Below, one piece after another: positions 30,629 to 39,211 of a stretch of DNA of 64,000 nt. Every line of letters starts with the position of its first letter. Position 1 is the first letter of the stretch. Below the pieces are notes generated by a model. The model saw nothing but the letters and a program-made list of their open reading frames with translations. It was not told the DNA's origin and searched no databases. This DNA is from RGIG8748 sp045539515. GTDB lineage: Bacteria > Bacillota > Clostridia > UMGS1810. Location of the stretch: positions 1-64,000 of the forward strand of contig JAZQFN010000047.1 in assembly GCA_045539515.1 (NCBI GenBank), in the 5' to 3' direction. A program made the position numbers and the translations under genes.

Positions 30629-31047
30629 TGGCTGCCATAACAGATGAATTGCTTAAAAACTTGAAATTTTCATCGGATATAGAAGAGTTTTTCAAAAAAT
30701 ACGAAAGTTGCTTTATCGACGAAACACCGGTTGGATATATGAACAAAATGCTGAAATACAAAAATACAACCGTATCTGATGTTGCCAAAAATTCCGGTGT
30801 GGGAGAATATGCATACAAAGTATTTAAAGGGGACAGAACCCCATCAAGAGATGTGCTGATTGCACTATCTTTCGGGCTGAATTTGCAGCTTGAAGAGGCT
30901 CAATTACTTCTGAGAATTTCAAAATTTGCCGTACTTGATTCCAGAAACAAAAGGGATAGCATAATAATCTACGCCTTAAGCCATGACTTGTCTGTTTTTG
31001 AAGCAGACGATCTGTTGGAAGAGCAAAATACAGCAACCATCAACTGA
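30628..31047 (+). CDS. HTH-domain regulator next to the kinase
   Basis: A 139-aa soluble protein with a central lambda-repressor-like helix-turn-helix (YKNTTVSDVAKNSGVGEYAYKVFKGDRTPSRDVLIALSFG region, about residues 45-85). An N-terminal helical part contains a FFKKYESCFID stretch. A C-terminal pair of helices (LQLEEAQLLLRISKFAVL, then a SVFEADDLLEEQ helix) follows. GGAGG lies 8 bases upstream of the chosen ATG. It is divergent from, and shares overlapping promoters with, the Ser/Thr kinase gene, so it is a natural candidate for its regulator or phosphorylation target; that link is inferred from layout only. Confidence 0.75.
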   Translation: MAAITDELLKNLKFSSDIEEFFKKYESCFIDETPVGYMNKMLKYKNTTVSDVAKNSGVGEYAYKVFKGDRTPSRDVLIALSFGLNLQLEEAQLLLRISKFAVLDSRNKRDSIIIYALSHDLSVFEADDLLEEQNTATIN

Positions 31048-31110
31048 AAACAATAACATATTTTAAAAACAGTGCTACGCAAAAGCATCTTGAATATATT
31101 GATATACCTC

Positions 31111-31178
31111 AAAAGCACCTTTTCATATACCGTAACATATACAATATATGAAAAGGTGCTCTTATTTCGTGCATGTAC
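31111..31178. repeat. Second copy of the sigK-leader palindrome; possible GH2 terminator
   Basis: AGCACCTTTTCATATA (31114-31129) and TATATGAAAAGGTGCT (31145-31160) are perfect 16-base arms around a 15-base loop. Positions 31135-31178 are identical to 26283-26326. It lies between two convergent genes. On the minus strand it is followed by only a short T run, so it could terminate the GH2 transcript weakly. Confidence 0.8.
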
Positions 31179-31190
31179 CCTATAATTATT

Positions 31191-33764
31191 TTATTTTTCA
31201 ATTTCCTGCCAAGGTACTCCAAAGCCGGAAATGTGCAGTTTACCGACGGTGCTGTGGGGATTTGAAATCTCAATTTCTGTTTCTTCATCCGGAAGAAGCA
31301 TTATGCAACCTTTTGAGAAAAGGATATTATGATTAAGGTCACATTCTGCCGTAAGACCGGAAACTACATACTCACCGCAATTTTTTAGTTTAAGGGTATT
31401 TCCCATAAGCCTTGCATCTATTTTGCACTGTGGTTGCGACAAAAGCTCCTTATAAGGAACGCTTGCGGTAGAATGTATGCTGTACCCTCTGTCTGCCTCA
31501 TTGTTTTCTCCGTCAAAGAGAATCTGTCTTACAAAGAACACACCATCGGGAAGCGATTTAAACTCTACTGACAGTACATTTGCCACAGTTTCATCCGGAC
31601 AAGCTTCACACTCGCCGGAAACCTCTTCCAACATATTTCCTTTAATATCGTAAAGCTGAACCGTAACCTTACCCTTAAAGAATTTATCTGTGGAATTATA
31701 CAAAGTTACCTCGGCATTAAAGGAATCCTTATGTATAACCGAATGGTATTTAAGAGCAATATGAAGTGGCTTAAAGGCTTCCTTTTCGCCGTAGAAGGCA
31801 GGCTTAGGCTGGTCGTAGGCATCTATGGAGCAGGTATCTGCCGCATTTGGCCAAGGCTCTGCCATATGCCACAGGCAGGCTGCGGCACACCTCTTGCCGA
31901 GACGTCTGTGAGCTTCCAGAGAATAGCGAAGCTGTTCCCACTGAATAAACCTTGAAGCGTGGGCATAGGTTTTGTAGTCTGTAAATTCGCCAAAGTATGG
32001 CTCTATGCAGGTTTTGGCATTTGCCCACATACGTCCGTGATAGTTTGCCATGGGGTTCATTTCATCAAGGGGCCACAAATATTCTTCCGGCATAAAAGCT
32101 TCCAGAGCCTGAACGGAAGCAGAACCGTGACAGCCGTATTCCATATGAGCCATCATATCGTAGGCGTTGTACATATGGTAAAACTCCTTGGGACCGAAAA
32201 TCGCCCAGGGGCCGTGTACATCGTGAAGTGAACCGCCTATAAAGTCTAAAACTGCATTTTGCACCACAGGTCCGGAACCGGAGGTGTGGAACCACATTCT
32301 GCCCGGGTCCAGACGTTTTACCGCTTCGCCCATGGCTTTTAAGGTAGGGTACTCACCGCTTAACGGAACCCAATGATAGCCGTTTATATCATAGGTGTAG
32401 CCCTCATTCCCCTCGGCACCTTCTATAAGAATTCTACCGTCGGGGGTTATGTATTTGCCGCGGACACAAAGCTCGTTTCCACCGCACCATATTATAAGCG
32501 AAGGATGGTTACGCTTCTGCAAAACCGCAGATTCCGTGGCTCGTACCATCATATCTATGTATTCTTTATCTCTTGGAGGATGATTGTTTCTGCAGGAAGA
32601 TGTCTGGAAAAGCTCCTGCATTACCAAAATTCCGTAGCGGTCGCAAAGGTCATAGAAATATTCCCTTTCCAAAAGACCTGCACCGTGAACTCTTAAGAAG
32701 TTTGCACCGGAGTCCTTAACCAACGCAAGACGGGCATCATATTCGTGCTTATGCTCTCTGCCGTAGAGCTGACGGACTGCAGTAAAGTTGTAGCCCTGAA
32801 GATATACTCTTCTGCCGTTGATATAGGGCTGATAGGGCATTGCGTCCTCTCCTGCTCCTTCCACCCTTGTCCACTCAATATGCCTTAATCCTACATTTGC
32901 CTTCTCTCTGTCCCAATTGTCACCGAGGATTGCGGTTATTTCATATAGGGGCTGTTCGCCCATTCCGTTAGGGTACCAGAGCAGGGAATTATCTATTTTA
33001 AATTCACATTCAGCCACATTGCCTGTTGTAACAACCTTTTTTATTTCCTCTTTTCCGTCGGGGTGTTTAAGTACAAAATCAACAGAGGCATCTGCACCTT
33101 GGGTTGTAAGACAGGCCTTTACGGTTGATTTTTTTGTTTTGTAGTCAACATCTGTTGTAACGTGAAGATTATCTATATTGGCATCTTTGTCGTAGCTTAA
33201 GTATACATCTTTCCATATACCGAGAGTTACAAGACGTGTACACCAGTCCCAGGCGTAGTTAAAACGCGCCTTTAAATCTCTTACCTCGGTGGTTCTGCCC
33301 CACTGACCCTCTGCCTTTGGAGCGGACTTTACTATAACCTGAACAGAGTTTTCCCCGCCGTAATTAAGCTTATCGGTCACATCAAAGTCAAAGGGTATCC
33401 AGGCACACTCGTGGTTTCCAAGCCATTTGCCGTTTAAGTAAACCTCACATTCGTAGTCCACACCATCAAAGCAAAGGCGTACACGGCGACAGGATTCGTC
33501 AAGAGGAGTAAAGCGTTTGGTGTAAACCCAATCCCTCTGATAAGTCCATTCTGCCTTACGGGCATTGTAGCCGTAGTTAATATCTTCTATAACACCGGCA
33601 TCAAGGCAGTCGGACTGCACATCACCGGGCACTGTGGCAGGGATAAAGCATCCGCCGTATAAATTGCCCGATGCAATTTGCGGTATAAAATCAAGTACTG
33701 CACTTACTTCGTCGGGAAGAAAATCCGACACCATCCAGTCGTTTCCTGAAAGTAGCTGTTTCAT
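31191..33764 (-). CDS. GH2 family glycosidase, beta-mannosidase-like
   Basis: An 857-aa intracellular enzyme with the GH2 layout: sugar-binding beta-sandwich (about 1-190, with FDGVDYECEVYLNGKWLG), immunoglobulin-like domain (190-300), TIM barrel (300-660) and C-terminal beta domains. The general acid/base is Glu431 in LIIWCGGNELC, and the nucleophile is Glu542 in AHMEYGCHG. The WCGGNE form is the mannosidase-type variant of the GH2 acid/base motif, but related sequences include other exo-acting glycosidases, so substrate is not certain. No signal peptide is present. GGAGG precedes the ATG. A consensus promoter overlaps the end of the upstream LysR gene, which may regulate it. Confidence 0.9.
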   Translation of the reverse strand: MKQLLSGNDWMVSDFLPDEVSAVLDFIPQIASGNLYGGCFIPATVPGDVQSDCLDAGVIEDINYGYNARKAEWTYQRDWVYTKRFTPLDESCRRVRLCFDGVDYECEVYLNGKWLGNHECAWIPFDFDVTDKLNYGGENSVQVIVKSAPKAEGQWGRTTEVRDLKARFNYAWDWCTRLVTLGIWKDVYLSYDKDANIDNLHVTTDVDYKTKKSTVKACLTTQGADASVDFVLKHPDGKEEIKKVVTTGNVAECEFKIDNSLLWYPNGMGEQPLYEITAILGDNWDREKANVGLRHIEWTRVEGAGEDAMPYQPYINGRRVYLQGYNFTAVRQLYGREHKHEYDARLALVKDSGANFLRVHGAGLLEREYFYDLCDRYGILVMQELFQTSSCRNNHPPRDKEYIDMMVRATESAVLQKRNHPSLIIWCGGNELCVRGKYITPDGRILIEGAEGNEGYTYDINGYHWVPLSGEYPTLKAMGEAVKRLDPGRMWFHTSGSGPVVQNAVLDFIGGSLHDVHGPWAIFGPKEFYHMYNAYDMMAHMEYGCHGSASVQALEAFMPEEYLWPLDEMNPMANYHGRMWANAKTCIEPYFGEFTDYKTYAHASRFIQWEQLRYSLEAHRRLGKRCAAACLWHMAEPWPNAADTCSIDAYDQPKPAFYGEKEAFKPLHIALKYHSVIHKDSFNAEVTLYNSTDKFFKGKVTVQLYDIKGNMLEEVSGECEACPDETVANVLSVEFKSLPDGVFFVRQILFDGENNEADRGYSIHSTASVPYKELLSQPQCKIDARLMGNTLKLKNCGEYVVSGLTAECDLNHNILFSKGCIMLLPDEETEIEISNPHSTVGKLHISGFGVPWQEIEK

Positions 33765-33800
33765 GGGCTTTTAACCTCCGTAAAAAGTAATTCTATGCAC

Positions 33801-33829
33801 ATAATAATATTATATAAACCATATGTCAA
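33801..33829 (-). promoter_or_regulatory. Promoter of the GH2 gene
   Basis: TTGACA (33824-33829), 17 bases, TATTAT (33801-33806). The -35 box overlaps the stop codon of the LysR-family gene. Confidence 0.82.
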
Positions 33830-34683
33830 GCATTATTTTTGCACACTTCAAAAAGTATATTTTTGAACTCTTTTACAACTTTTGGAATGTACTTTTGCGA
33901 GTTATAAAAAACATATGTATCTCTTGTACAGTCGCAAATATCCATAAAACAGATTTCTTTTGAAAACTGTCCCTGCCACGAAAAAGACGGCACAAACATA
34001 ACTCCGAGCCCCAATTCCGCATATCGACGTACATAGTAGGGGTCATCGCTTTTTATGGCTATATTGGGTTTAAAACCATGATGCATGCATATTTCTTCCG
34101 TAAGGCGGTAAAGACTGCTATCTTCCGGCATAGAGATAAAACGTTCATTTTTAAACATGGATAAATCCGCTTTTTTTACTCTGCACAAGGGGTTGTCTGC
34201 CCTTAATGCAACCATAATTTTTTCAGTAATGAGAAGTTCTTTGGTTTTATTGTCATCAAGAGGTACAATGTCGGAAATAACAAGGTCAAATTCCCCATCG
34301 TCTTTATAGTGATGACTAAGGTAAAAATTCACATCGGGGTATTTTTCTTTGAACCTTTCTATGGCAACCGTAACTATACGTCGGTTGGTACAAACCTTAA
34401 GGCGGATTTCTTTTGTTTGATTTTCGTCAAAATCCATTATTTCCCTTTTGGCATCGTCCATAATTTCCAGGGCATTTTTTACCTTTAAATAAAAGCTTTT
34501 GCCGTAAGTATTCAGCACAATTTTGTTTGCACTTCGGTCAAATAGTTTAACACCAAGCTCTTTTTCCAGTCTTTTTACAGTTTGAGAAATATTTGACGTA
34601 GGAACAGCGTATTTACCTGCTGTGTGGGAAAAGTTTTCACACTCTGCGGCATCGCAAAAATATCTTAACTGAAGTAAATCCAT
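33826..34683 (-). CDS. LysR-family transcriptional regulator
   Basis: A 285-aa regulator. The N-terminal winged helix-turn-helix (residues 1-60) reads LQLRYFCDAAECENFSHTAG and continues through SNISQTVKRLEKELGVKLFDR, as in the LysR family. The C-terminal part is a two-lobed effector-binding domain with EIRLKVCTNRRIV, LVISDIVPLDD and LGVMFVPSFSW segments. The ATG with GGGTGA 7 bases upstream was chosen over a start nine codons earlier. It is divergent from the PQ-loop/hydrolase operon and directly upstream of the GH2 gene; LysR proteins often control such divergent neighbours and themselves. Confidence 0.92.
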   Translation of the reverse strand: MDLLQLRYFCDAAECENFSHTAGKYAVPTSNISQTVKRLEKELGVKLFDRSANKIVLNTYGKSFYLKVKNALEIMDDAKREIMDFDENQTKEIRLKVCTNRRIVTVAIERFKEKYPDVNFYLSHHYKDDGEFDLVISDIVPLDDNKTKELLITEKIMVALRADNPLCRVKKADLSMFKNERFISMPEDSSLYRLTEEICMHHGFKPNIAIKSDDPYYVRRYAELGLGVMFVPSFSWQGQFSKEICFMDICDCTRDTYVFYNSQKYIPKVVKEFKNILFEVCKNNA

Positions 34684-34698
34684 TATAATCACCCATAT

Positions 34699-34729
34699 AT
34701 AGTATATCAAGTTTTACTATAACTGTCAA
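34699..34729 (-). promoter_or_regulatory. LysR gene promoter with overlapping dyad
   Basis: TTGACA (34724-34729), 17 bases, TATACT (34701-34706). The inverted repeat ATAGTA-10-TACTAT (34699-34720) covers the -10 box and could be the autoregulatory operator; the operator role is inference. Confidence 0.82.
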
Positions 34730-34757
34730 CATATAGCAGGTGTATATTATTATGTAA

Positions 34758-34786
34758 TTTACAACATAGCGTATAAGTGCTATAAT
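34758..34786 (+). promoter_or_regulatory. Promoter of the PQ-loop/hydrolase operon
   Basis: TTTACA (34758-34763), 17 bases, TATAAT (34781-34786), 30 bases before the ATG. Confidence 0.82.
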
Positions 34787-34816
34787 TAACAAAAAACACA
34801 CGAAAGGACGATTATA

Positions 34817-35125
34817 ATGCCCGAATTAGCAGAATTACTTGAAATTACCATGATTGTAAGCTTTGGAGCTTCATGGCCTTTAAATGTTATGAAGTCCTAC
34901 AAAGCACGTACCACCAAAGGAAAGAGCCTCGGCTTTCTTTGCCTGATATTCTTCGGATACATAGCAGGTATTGCTTCCAAGTTTGTAAACGAAGCATATA
35001 TGGCAGACTTTGCCGCAAAATGGTATGTACTCTTCTTCTATGTGCTTAACCTCATAATGGTTGGTGCAGACCTTGTGCTCTACTACAGAAACTATAAAAT
35101 CGACAAAGCCAACGGAGGAAAATAA
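34817..35125 (+). CDS. PQ-loop (SemiSWEET-like) membrane protein
   Basis: A 102-aa protein with three hydrophobic helices (about residues 8-24, 39-56 and 67-92). The family motif is in FGASWPLNVMKSYKARTTKG, followed by KSLGFLCLIFFGYIAGI; the Trp-Pro after the first helix stands in the PQ-loop position. SemiSWEETs are dimeric sugar uniporters of this size, but many clostridial PQ-loop proteins have no known substrate. A ribosome binding site (AAAGGA) precedes the ATG. One base separates its stop from the next gene, so they are an operon. Confidence 0.75.
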   Translation: MPELAELLEITMIVSFGASWPLNVMKSYKARTTKGKSLGFLCLIFFGYIAGIASKFVNEAYMADFAAKWYVLFFYVLNLIMVGADLVLYYRNYKIDKANGGK

Positions 35126-35126
35126 T

Positions 35127-35873
35127 ATGAAAGAATACAAGCATATTGAATACTCCGATGTATGTCCCAAGTACAATTACCTGGACCTCTACCTGCCCGA
35201 CGGCGATTGCAAGGTGGTATTTGTGTATATACACGGCGGCGGACTTGTTGTACCCCAGCCTCACAACCTTAAATGCTATCCCTTTATTGTGGATCTTTGT
35301 GCAAACGGTGTAGGCGTGGCAACAATTGAATACAGAGGCTTCCCTCGCTTCAAATACCCCGACTTTATTGAAGACGGCGCTGCGGCTGTTGCATGGGTTA
35401 AAGAGCATATCAAGGAATACACCGACTGCGACAAAATCTATGTAGGCGGTTCCTCCGCAGGAGGCTACCTCTCCATGATGCTGTGCTTTGATAAAAAGTA
35501 CCTTGGAATATACGGCATGTCCCCTATGGATATTGCAGGCTTTATCCACGATGCAGGTCAGCCTACCGCACACTTTAATGTGCTTAAATCCCGGGGTATT
35601 GACTCCAGAAGGGTTATTGTTGACGAAACTTCGCCTATGTACCATGTGGGTGTGGACAGCGAATATCCCCCTATGATATTTATAGTTTCCGACAATGATA
35701 TGGAAAACCGCTTCGAGCAGACAATGCTTATGCGAAGTACCTTAAAACACTTCGGTTACGATGAATCTAAAATATATCTGGAAGTGAGAAACGGCACCCA
35801 TTGCCACTATGTTGGCAAAGATGACGGTGTGTTTTCCGGTATGATAAAAAATTTTATAGAAAAATGCTTGTAA
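35127..35873 (+). CDS. Alpha/beta hydrolase (HSL/esterase-like)
   Basis: A 248-aa cytoplasmic hydrolase with the hormone-sensitive-lipase-type oxyanion motif HGGG (VYIHGGGLVV), the nucleophile elbow GGSSAGGY (Ser near residue 113), an acidic residue in IFIVSDNDMENR and His in NGTHCHYVG. It probably removes an ester group, for example acetyl, from a small molecule or sugar. GGAGG precedes the ATG 8 bases upstream; a longer form beginning inside the previous gene is rejected. It is co-transcribed with the PQ-loop protein and ends at a strong terminator. Neighbouring carbohydrate genes suggest a sugar-ester substrate, unproven. Confidence 0.88.
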   Translation: MKEYKHIEYSDVCPKYNYLDLYLPDGDCKVVFVYIHGGGLVVPQPHNLKCYPFIVDLCANGVGVATIEYRGFPRFKYPDFIEDGAAAVAWVKEHIKEYTDCDKIYVGGSSAGGYLSMMLCFDKKYLGIYGMSPMDIAGFIHDAGQPTAHFNVLKSRGIDSRRVIVDETSPMYHVGVDSEYPPMIFIVSDNDMENRFEQTMLMRSTLKHFGYDESKIYLEVRNGTHCHYVGKDDGVFSGMIKNFIEKCL

Positions 35874-35880
35874 TATAACA

Positions 35881-35908
35881 AAAACGCACCGCTGGGTGCG
35901 TTTTTTAT
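35881..35908. terminator. Bidirectional terminator
   Basis: ACGCACC (35884-35890) pairs with GGGTGCGT (35894-35901). It is followed by TTTTT on the plus strand and by TTTTG on the minus strand, and so serves the hydrolase and BNR-protein genes. Confidence 0.92.
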
Positions 35909-35919
35909 ATGTATCAAAT

Positions 35920-37227
35920 TCAATTCATAATCTTTTTTACTCTTATCTTCTTTACAAAACCTGCCTTATGCATTACTCCGTCACCCTCGTCATATTTAAG
36001 ATTGGTGTAGTGCACAAGTATGGTATCTTCAGAAATTATCTCTGCAAAGCTATTACTATAGCTTACAGTATCCTCATACTTACTGTCTATATCATCTCTG
36101 CCGAGGGCTCTTTCTTCCTCAAGAGTTTTTCCTATGATACTTACAGAATCACTCCAGGTTTTGCCGTTGTCCTCAGATACCTTGAAGTGTACCCCGGGTC
36201 TTCCGTATATAAGAACTACTATTCCATCCTCAAGTGCTCTTACCTGCGGAGTTATGCTGCAATCTGCTGCTGAAAAAGGTTCACACCAGGTATAACCATT
36301 GTCATGAGATATAGCAACATAGGTATCACAGAGAGGTCTTTTTTCAATAGCATTTATAGTCATATCCATGCGCATTACACATATTAAATCGCCGTTTTCA
36401 CAAAGTGTAAGAGTGTTCTCGTAGCCGTCACCACTGTAACCATAGGGGGTTTTGTCGGTAGCTGTGGCTATGTCTCCCCTTTTTTTCCATGTGATGCCTC
36501 CGTCGGTTGACTCCATGAGATACACCGCACCGCAATATCTGTCAAGAACATCATGGTGCTGACCTGTGGTGGTGGCAACCAAGGTGCCGTCCTCAAGCTC
36601 TGTAAAGCAGGCGAGATATGGGTTTTTGAAAAAATATGGTCTGAGATACTGTGCCACGGGAACAAGCTCACCATCCTCTGCAGGTGCAAAGGCATTGACC
36701 AAAATCATTCTTTCGGGGAATTCGACAGTTGCATCTTTTCTTTCTATCTCCTTGCCCTTGGAATTGTAGCGCACAAGCTCCACTCCCTTGGCATTGTCGG
36801 GAATGTCGCCATAGCGATAACCGTAGGCAAGCGCCTCGCCATCGGGATGCATAATCTCTGTGCAATGCTTTGTATTTTCAATGGGTTTTCTGTTGTCTTT
36901 TTCTCTTAGGGTAATTATTGTGCCGTCTTTAAGGGTAAGATAGGGAGAGCCTATGCCAAGGATAGCATTGTAGTCAAAAAGGCTGTCGCCATCTTCCACA
37001 TTGTTCCAGGTTTCGCCCTCGTCCTCGGATACAAAATACATATTGGGTGCTTTCTGCATTCCATATAAAAGACACGAATCTTCCTCACCGTTGAAACGCA
37101 CCACAAGTCTTCCGTCAGGGTTTTTCCACATACGGGGTATGCAGTATACACCCCACTTTGATGTGCCTTCATTAACCGGTGCAGACCACACTAAGTTTGG
37201 CTCTGATATTTCAATGCAAACTGCCAT
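35920..37227 (-). CDS. BNR/Asp-box (sialidase-fold) protein
   Basis: A 435-aa cytoplasmic six-bladed beta-propeller candidate with four Asp boxes: SEDEGETW, STDGGITW, SHDNGYTW and SEDNGKTW. The start region IPRMWKNPDGRLVVRFNGEE and the RPYFFKNPYL, YGYSGDGYENTLTL segments resemble the exo-alpha-sialidase superfamily. A full sialidase active site cannot be confirmed by eye, and no signal peptide is present, so sialic acid is not necessarily the substrate. AGGAG lies before the ATG. It is the last gene of an operon with a dehydrogenase, aldolase and dehydratase, so it may act on imported oligosaccharide. Confidence 0.82.
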   Translation of the reverse strand: MAVCIEISEPNLVWSAPVNEGTSKWGVYCIPRMWKNPDGRLVVRFNGEEDSCLLYGMQKAPNMYFVSEDEGETWNNVEDGDSLFDYNAILGIGSPYLTLKDGTIITLREKDNRKPIENTKHCTEIMHPDGEALAYGYRYGDIPDNAKGVELVRYNSKGKEIERKDATVEFPERMILVNAFAPAEDGELVPVAQYLRPYFFKNPYLACFTELEDGTLVATTTGQHHDVLDRYCGAVYLMESTDGGITWKKRGDIATATDKTPYGYSGDGYENTLTLCENGDLICVMRMDMTINAIEKRPLCDTYVAISHDNGYTWCEPFSAADCSITPQVRALEDGIVVLIYGRPGVHFKVSEDNGKTWSDSVSIIGKTLEEERALGRDDIDSKYEDTVSYSNSFAEIISEDTILVHYTNLKYDEGDGVMHKAGFVKKIRVKKIMN

Positions 37228-37282
37228 AATGTAAATCTCCTATATTCCAAGTATATAAATAATTCTTTTAACAACTTTCTGA

Positions 37283-38308
37283 TTAATTCTCGATAACCAT
37301 TTTTATAAAATTTTTGTCGCCGGAGTGATAAATATCCAGCACATTGGAAAACTCGTCCAATTTAAAAGTGTGAGTTACCATATCGTGAAGATTAATTCTA
37401 CCACTTTCCACAAGAGATACAAGCACATCCCATCCTGCACAATATTCTAATATTCCATGCAGACGAAGTTGCTTTAACATCATCTTCATAAACGGAAATT
37501 CTATTTTGGAATCGGCAGAAGGAATTCCATAGTATAGTACATCGCCTCCGTTTTTACATGCATCAAAACAAAGAAGAATACTTTCGGAAGTACCTGCGGC
37601 ATCCATAACATATTCGCATCCTTTGCCACCGGTAATCTCCATAACTCTAGCCAATACATCTTCGTTTTTGGCATCAATTACTACATCTGCGCCAAAGTGT
37701 TTTGTATATTCCATACGCTCTTTACCTTTTACAGAAGCAATTACTTTCTTTGCTCCACTGAGTTTTGCTGCCTGTATAAAAGCAATGCCTGCAGGTCCAC
37801 CACCCTGCACAAGAACAGTGCTTCCGGGTTTAACTCCAATTCTTAGCACCGCTCCAAAAGGGCAAGCCACACTTTCCATAATCGCCGCATCTCTGAAGGA
37901 TACGCTTTCGGGCAAATGAACAAGACACTGAGCAGGCACGCGAACATACTCGGCATATCCACCATCATAGGGATTATATCCTATTTCGTTCCTTTCACTA
38001 CAAAGCTCTTTTCTGCCACTTTTACAGGCAGTGCATCTGCCACAGGAAACAATCGTGTCTATAACCACACGGTCACCCTTTTCCCAGCCATGAACAGCAT
38101 TACCCACTTCTTCGATAACACCTGCAATTTCGTGACCGAGAATCGCAGGTGGTTGAGCCAAAGCTACATTTCCGGAAATCATGTGTATATCGGTGGCACA
38201 AACGCCTACCGCTTTCACCTTAACAACCACATGACCCTCATCTGCCTTGGGCATGGGTCTTTCTTCAATTGTTACGTGATTTATTTTGTCCCATACTACT
38301 GCTTTCAT
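37283..38308 (-). CDS. Zinc-dependent medium-chain dehydrogenase (polyol/sugar type)
   Basis: A 341-aa MDR enzyme. Catalytic zinc ligands are in GVCATDIHM (Cys37) and LGHEIAG (His and Glu near 60). The structural-zinc lobe is CGRCTACKSGRKELC, with four cysteines (about 89-103). The coenzyme-binding motif is VQGGGPAGIAF. It belongs with sorbitol, L-threonine and galactitol-phosphate dehydrogenases; which alcohol it uses is unclear. Operon position between an aldolase and a BNR protein suggests oxidation or reduction of a hydroxyl of an aldonate or keto-deoxy sugar acid. Confidence 0.9.
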   Translation of the reverse strand: MKAVVWDKINHVTIEERPMPKADEGHVVVKVKAVGVCATDIHMISGNVALAQPPAILGHEIAGVIEEVGNAVHGWEKGDRVVIDTIVSCGRCTACKSGRKELCSERNEIGYNPYDGGYAEYVRVPAQCLVHLPESVSFRDAAIMESVACPFGAVLRIGVKPGSTVLVQGGGPAGIAFIQAAKLSGAKKVIASVKGKERMEYTKHFGADVVIDAKNEDVLARVMEITGGKGCEYVMDAAGTSESILLCFDACKNGGDVLYYGIPSADSKIEFPFMKMMLKQLRLHGILEYCAGWDVLVSLVESGRINLHDMVTHTFKLDEFSNVLDIYHSGDKNFIKMVIEN

Positions 38309-38320
38309 AACTTATCCGCC

Positions 38321-39205
38321 TTACACATTAATTAATAATTTATCCAGTTCTTCCTTAACCAAAGGACGAATGCTTTCGATTTTTCCGATATCCGTTATCT
38401 GGCAATGCCCCATAGGCAAGCCTCTTTCTTCATACACAAGCTTATATCCGCTTGGGAACATTAAAGAATCTGCAAGTCTCAGTAGCGACAATGCCTTACG
38501 ATTGAGTTCCATAGCTTCGGCAATTTTCCCTTGATTAAACAATGCATAAATCTTTGCATTAACTTCAGGAACAATAACCGAAAATGCCGTTACAGAGCCT
38601 ACACAGCCTGCAAGAAGACTTGGCACAAGGCTATCGTCTGTACCGCAAAGCAATGAAAAATCGGGTCTGAATTTTGCCACAAGGTCTGCCTCATGAGCAA
38701 TTTGCTTGATGTTCTGCCCGGAATCCTTCATACCTACAATTCGCTTTACTCCGAGAAGTCTTTCAAAGGTTTTGAGTTCTATGTTATTGGTAAACATTGG
38801 TATCTTGTAGAGAACAATATCACAGATATCCTCCATGGCAAGATACTCATAGTACCTTATCAAATCCTCCTGACCCATTGTAAAATAGTAGGGTGGACAA
38901 ACCATAGCCGCTTCGTATCCGAGATTTGCGACATGCTTCATATATTTAACCGTTGTTTGGGGATTGGGGTCGGAAACTCCGGCAAGAAGTTTCTTTTTGC
39001 CACCAAGATGCTTTGCTGTAAACTCAAGAATTTCCATATTTTCCCTTGGAGAAAGGCTTACGAATTCTCCTGTTGTTCCGCAGGCAAAAAAACCCGTAAC
39101 ATCCGATTTTAATACAAAATCAAGTTCCTTTTCATAGGCATTGTAATCTACCTTACCCTCCGAGGTAAAAGGCGTAAGTAAAACACCGTAGGCTCCTTTT
39201 ATCAT
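38321..39205 (-). CDS. DapA/NAL-family aldolase, probable keto-deoxy sugar acid aldolase
   Basis: A 294-aa class I aldolase of the dihydrodipicolinate synthase/N-acetylneuraminate lyase family. The pyruvate-binding GTTGE motif is CGTTGEFVSLS (about 42-52), Tyr133 is in VLYKIP and the Schiff-base Lys160 is in IVGMKDSGQ. Genes of this family beside an enolase-superfamily sugar-acid dehydratase commonly encode KDG, KDGal or related aldolases that release pyruvate. Genuine dihydrodipicolinate synthase is unlikely since no lysine genes are near. It is 12 bases upstream of the dehydrogenase gene and 6 bases from the M24 gene. Confidence 0.9.
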   Translation of the reverse strand: MIKGAYGVLLTPFTSEGKVDYNAYEKELDFVLKSDVTGFFACGTTGEFVSLSPRENMEILEFTAKHLGGKKKLLAGVSDPNPQTTVKYMKHVANLGYEAAMVCPPYYFTMGQEDLIRYYEYLAMEDICDIVLYKIPMFTNNIELKTFERLLGVKRIVGMKDSGQNIKQIAHEADLVAKFRPDFSLLCGTDDSLVPSLLAGCVGSVTAFSVIVPEVNAKIYALFNQGKIAEAMELNRKALSLLRLADSLMFPSGYKLVYEERGLPMGHCQITDIGKIESIRPLVKEELDKLLINV

Positions 39206-39211
39206 AGTAAT

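Noticed and set aside
31111..31178. 44-base repeat as a transposon end
   Set aside because: Only two copies in the window, in the same orientation, with no transposase between them and many normal genes enclosed.
38321..39205. Dihydrodipicolinate synthase (dapA) for lysine synthesis
   Set aside because: The family match is real, but operon context with dehydratase and dehydrogenase favours a keto-deoxy sugar acid aldolase.
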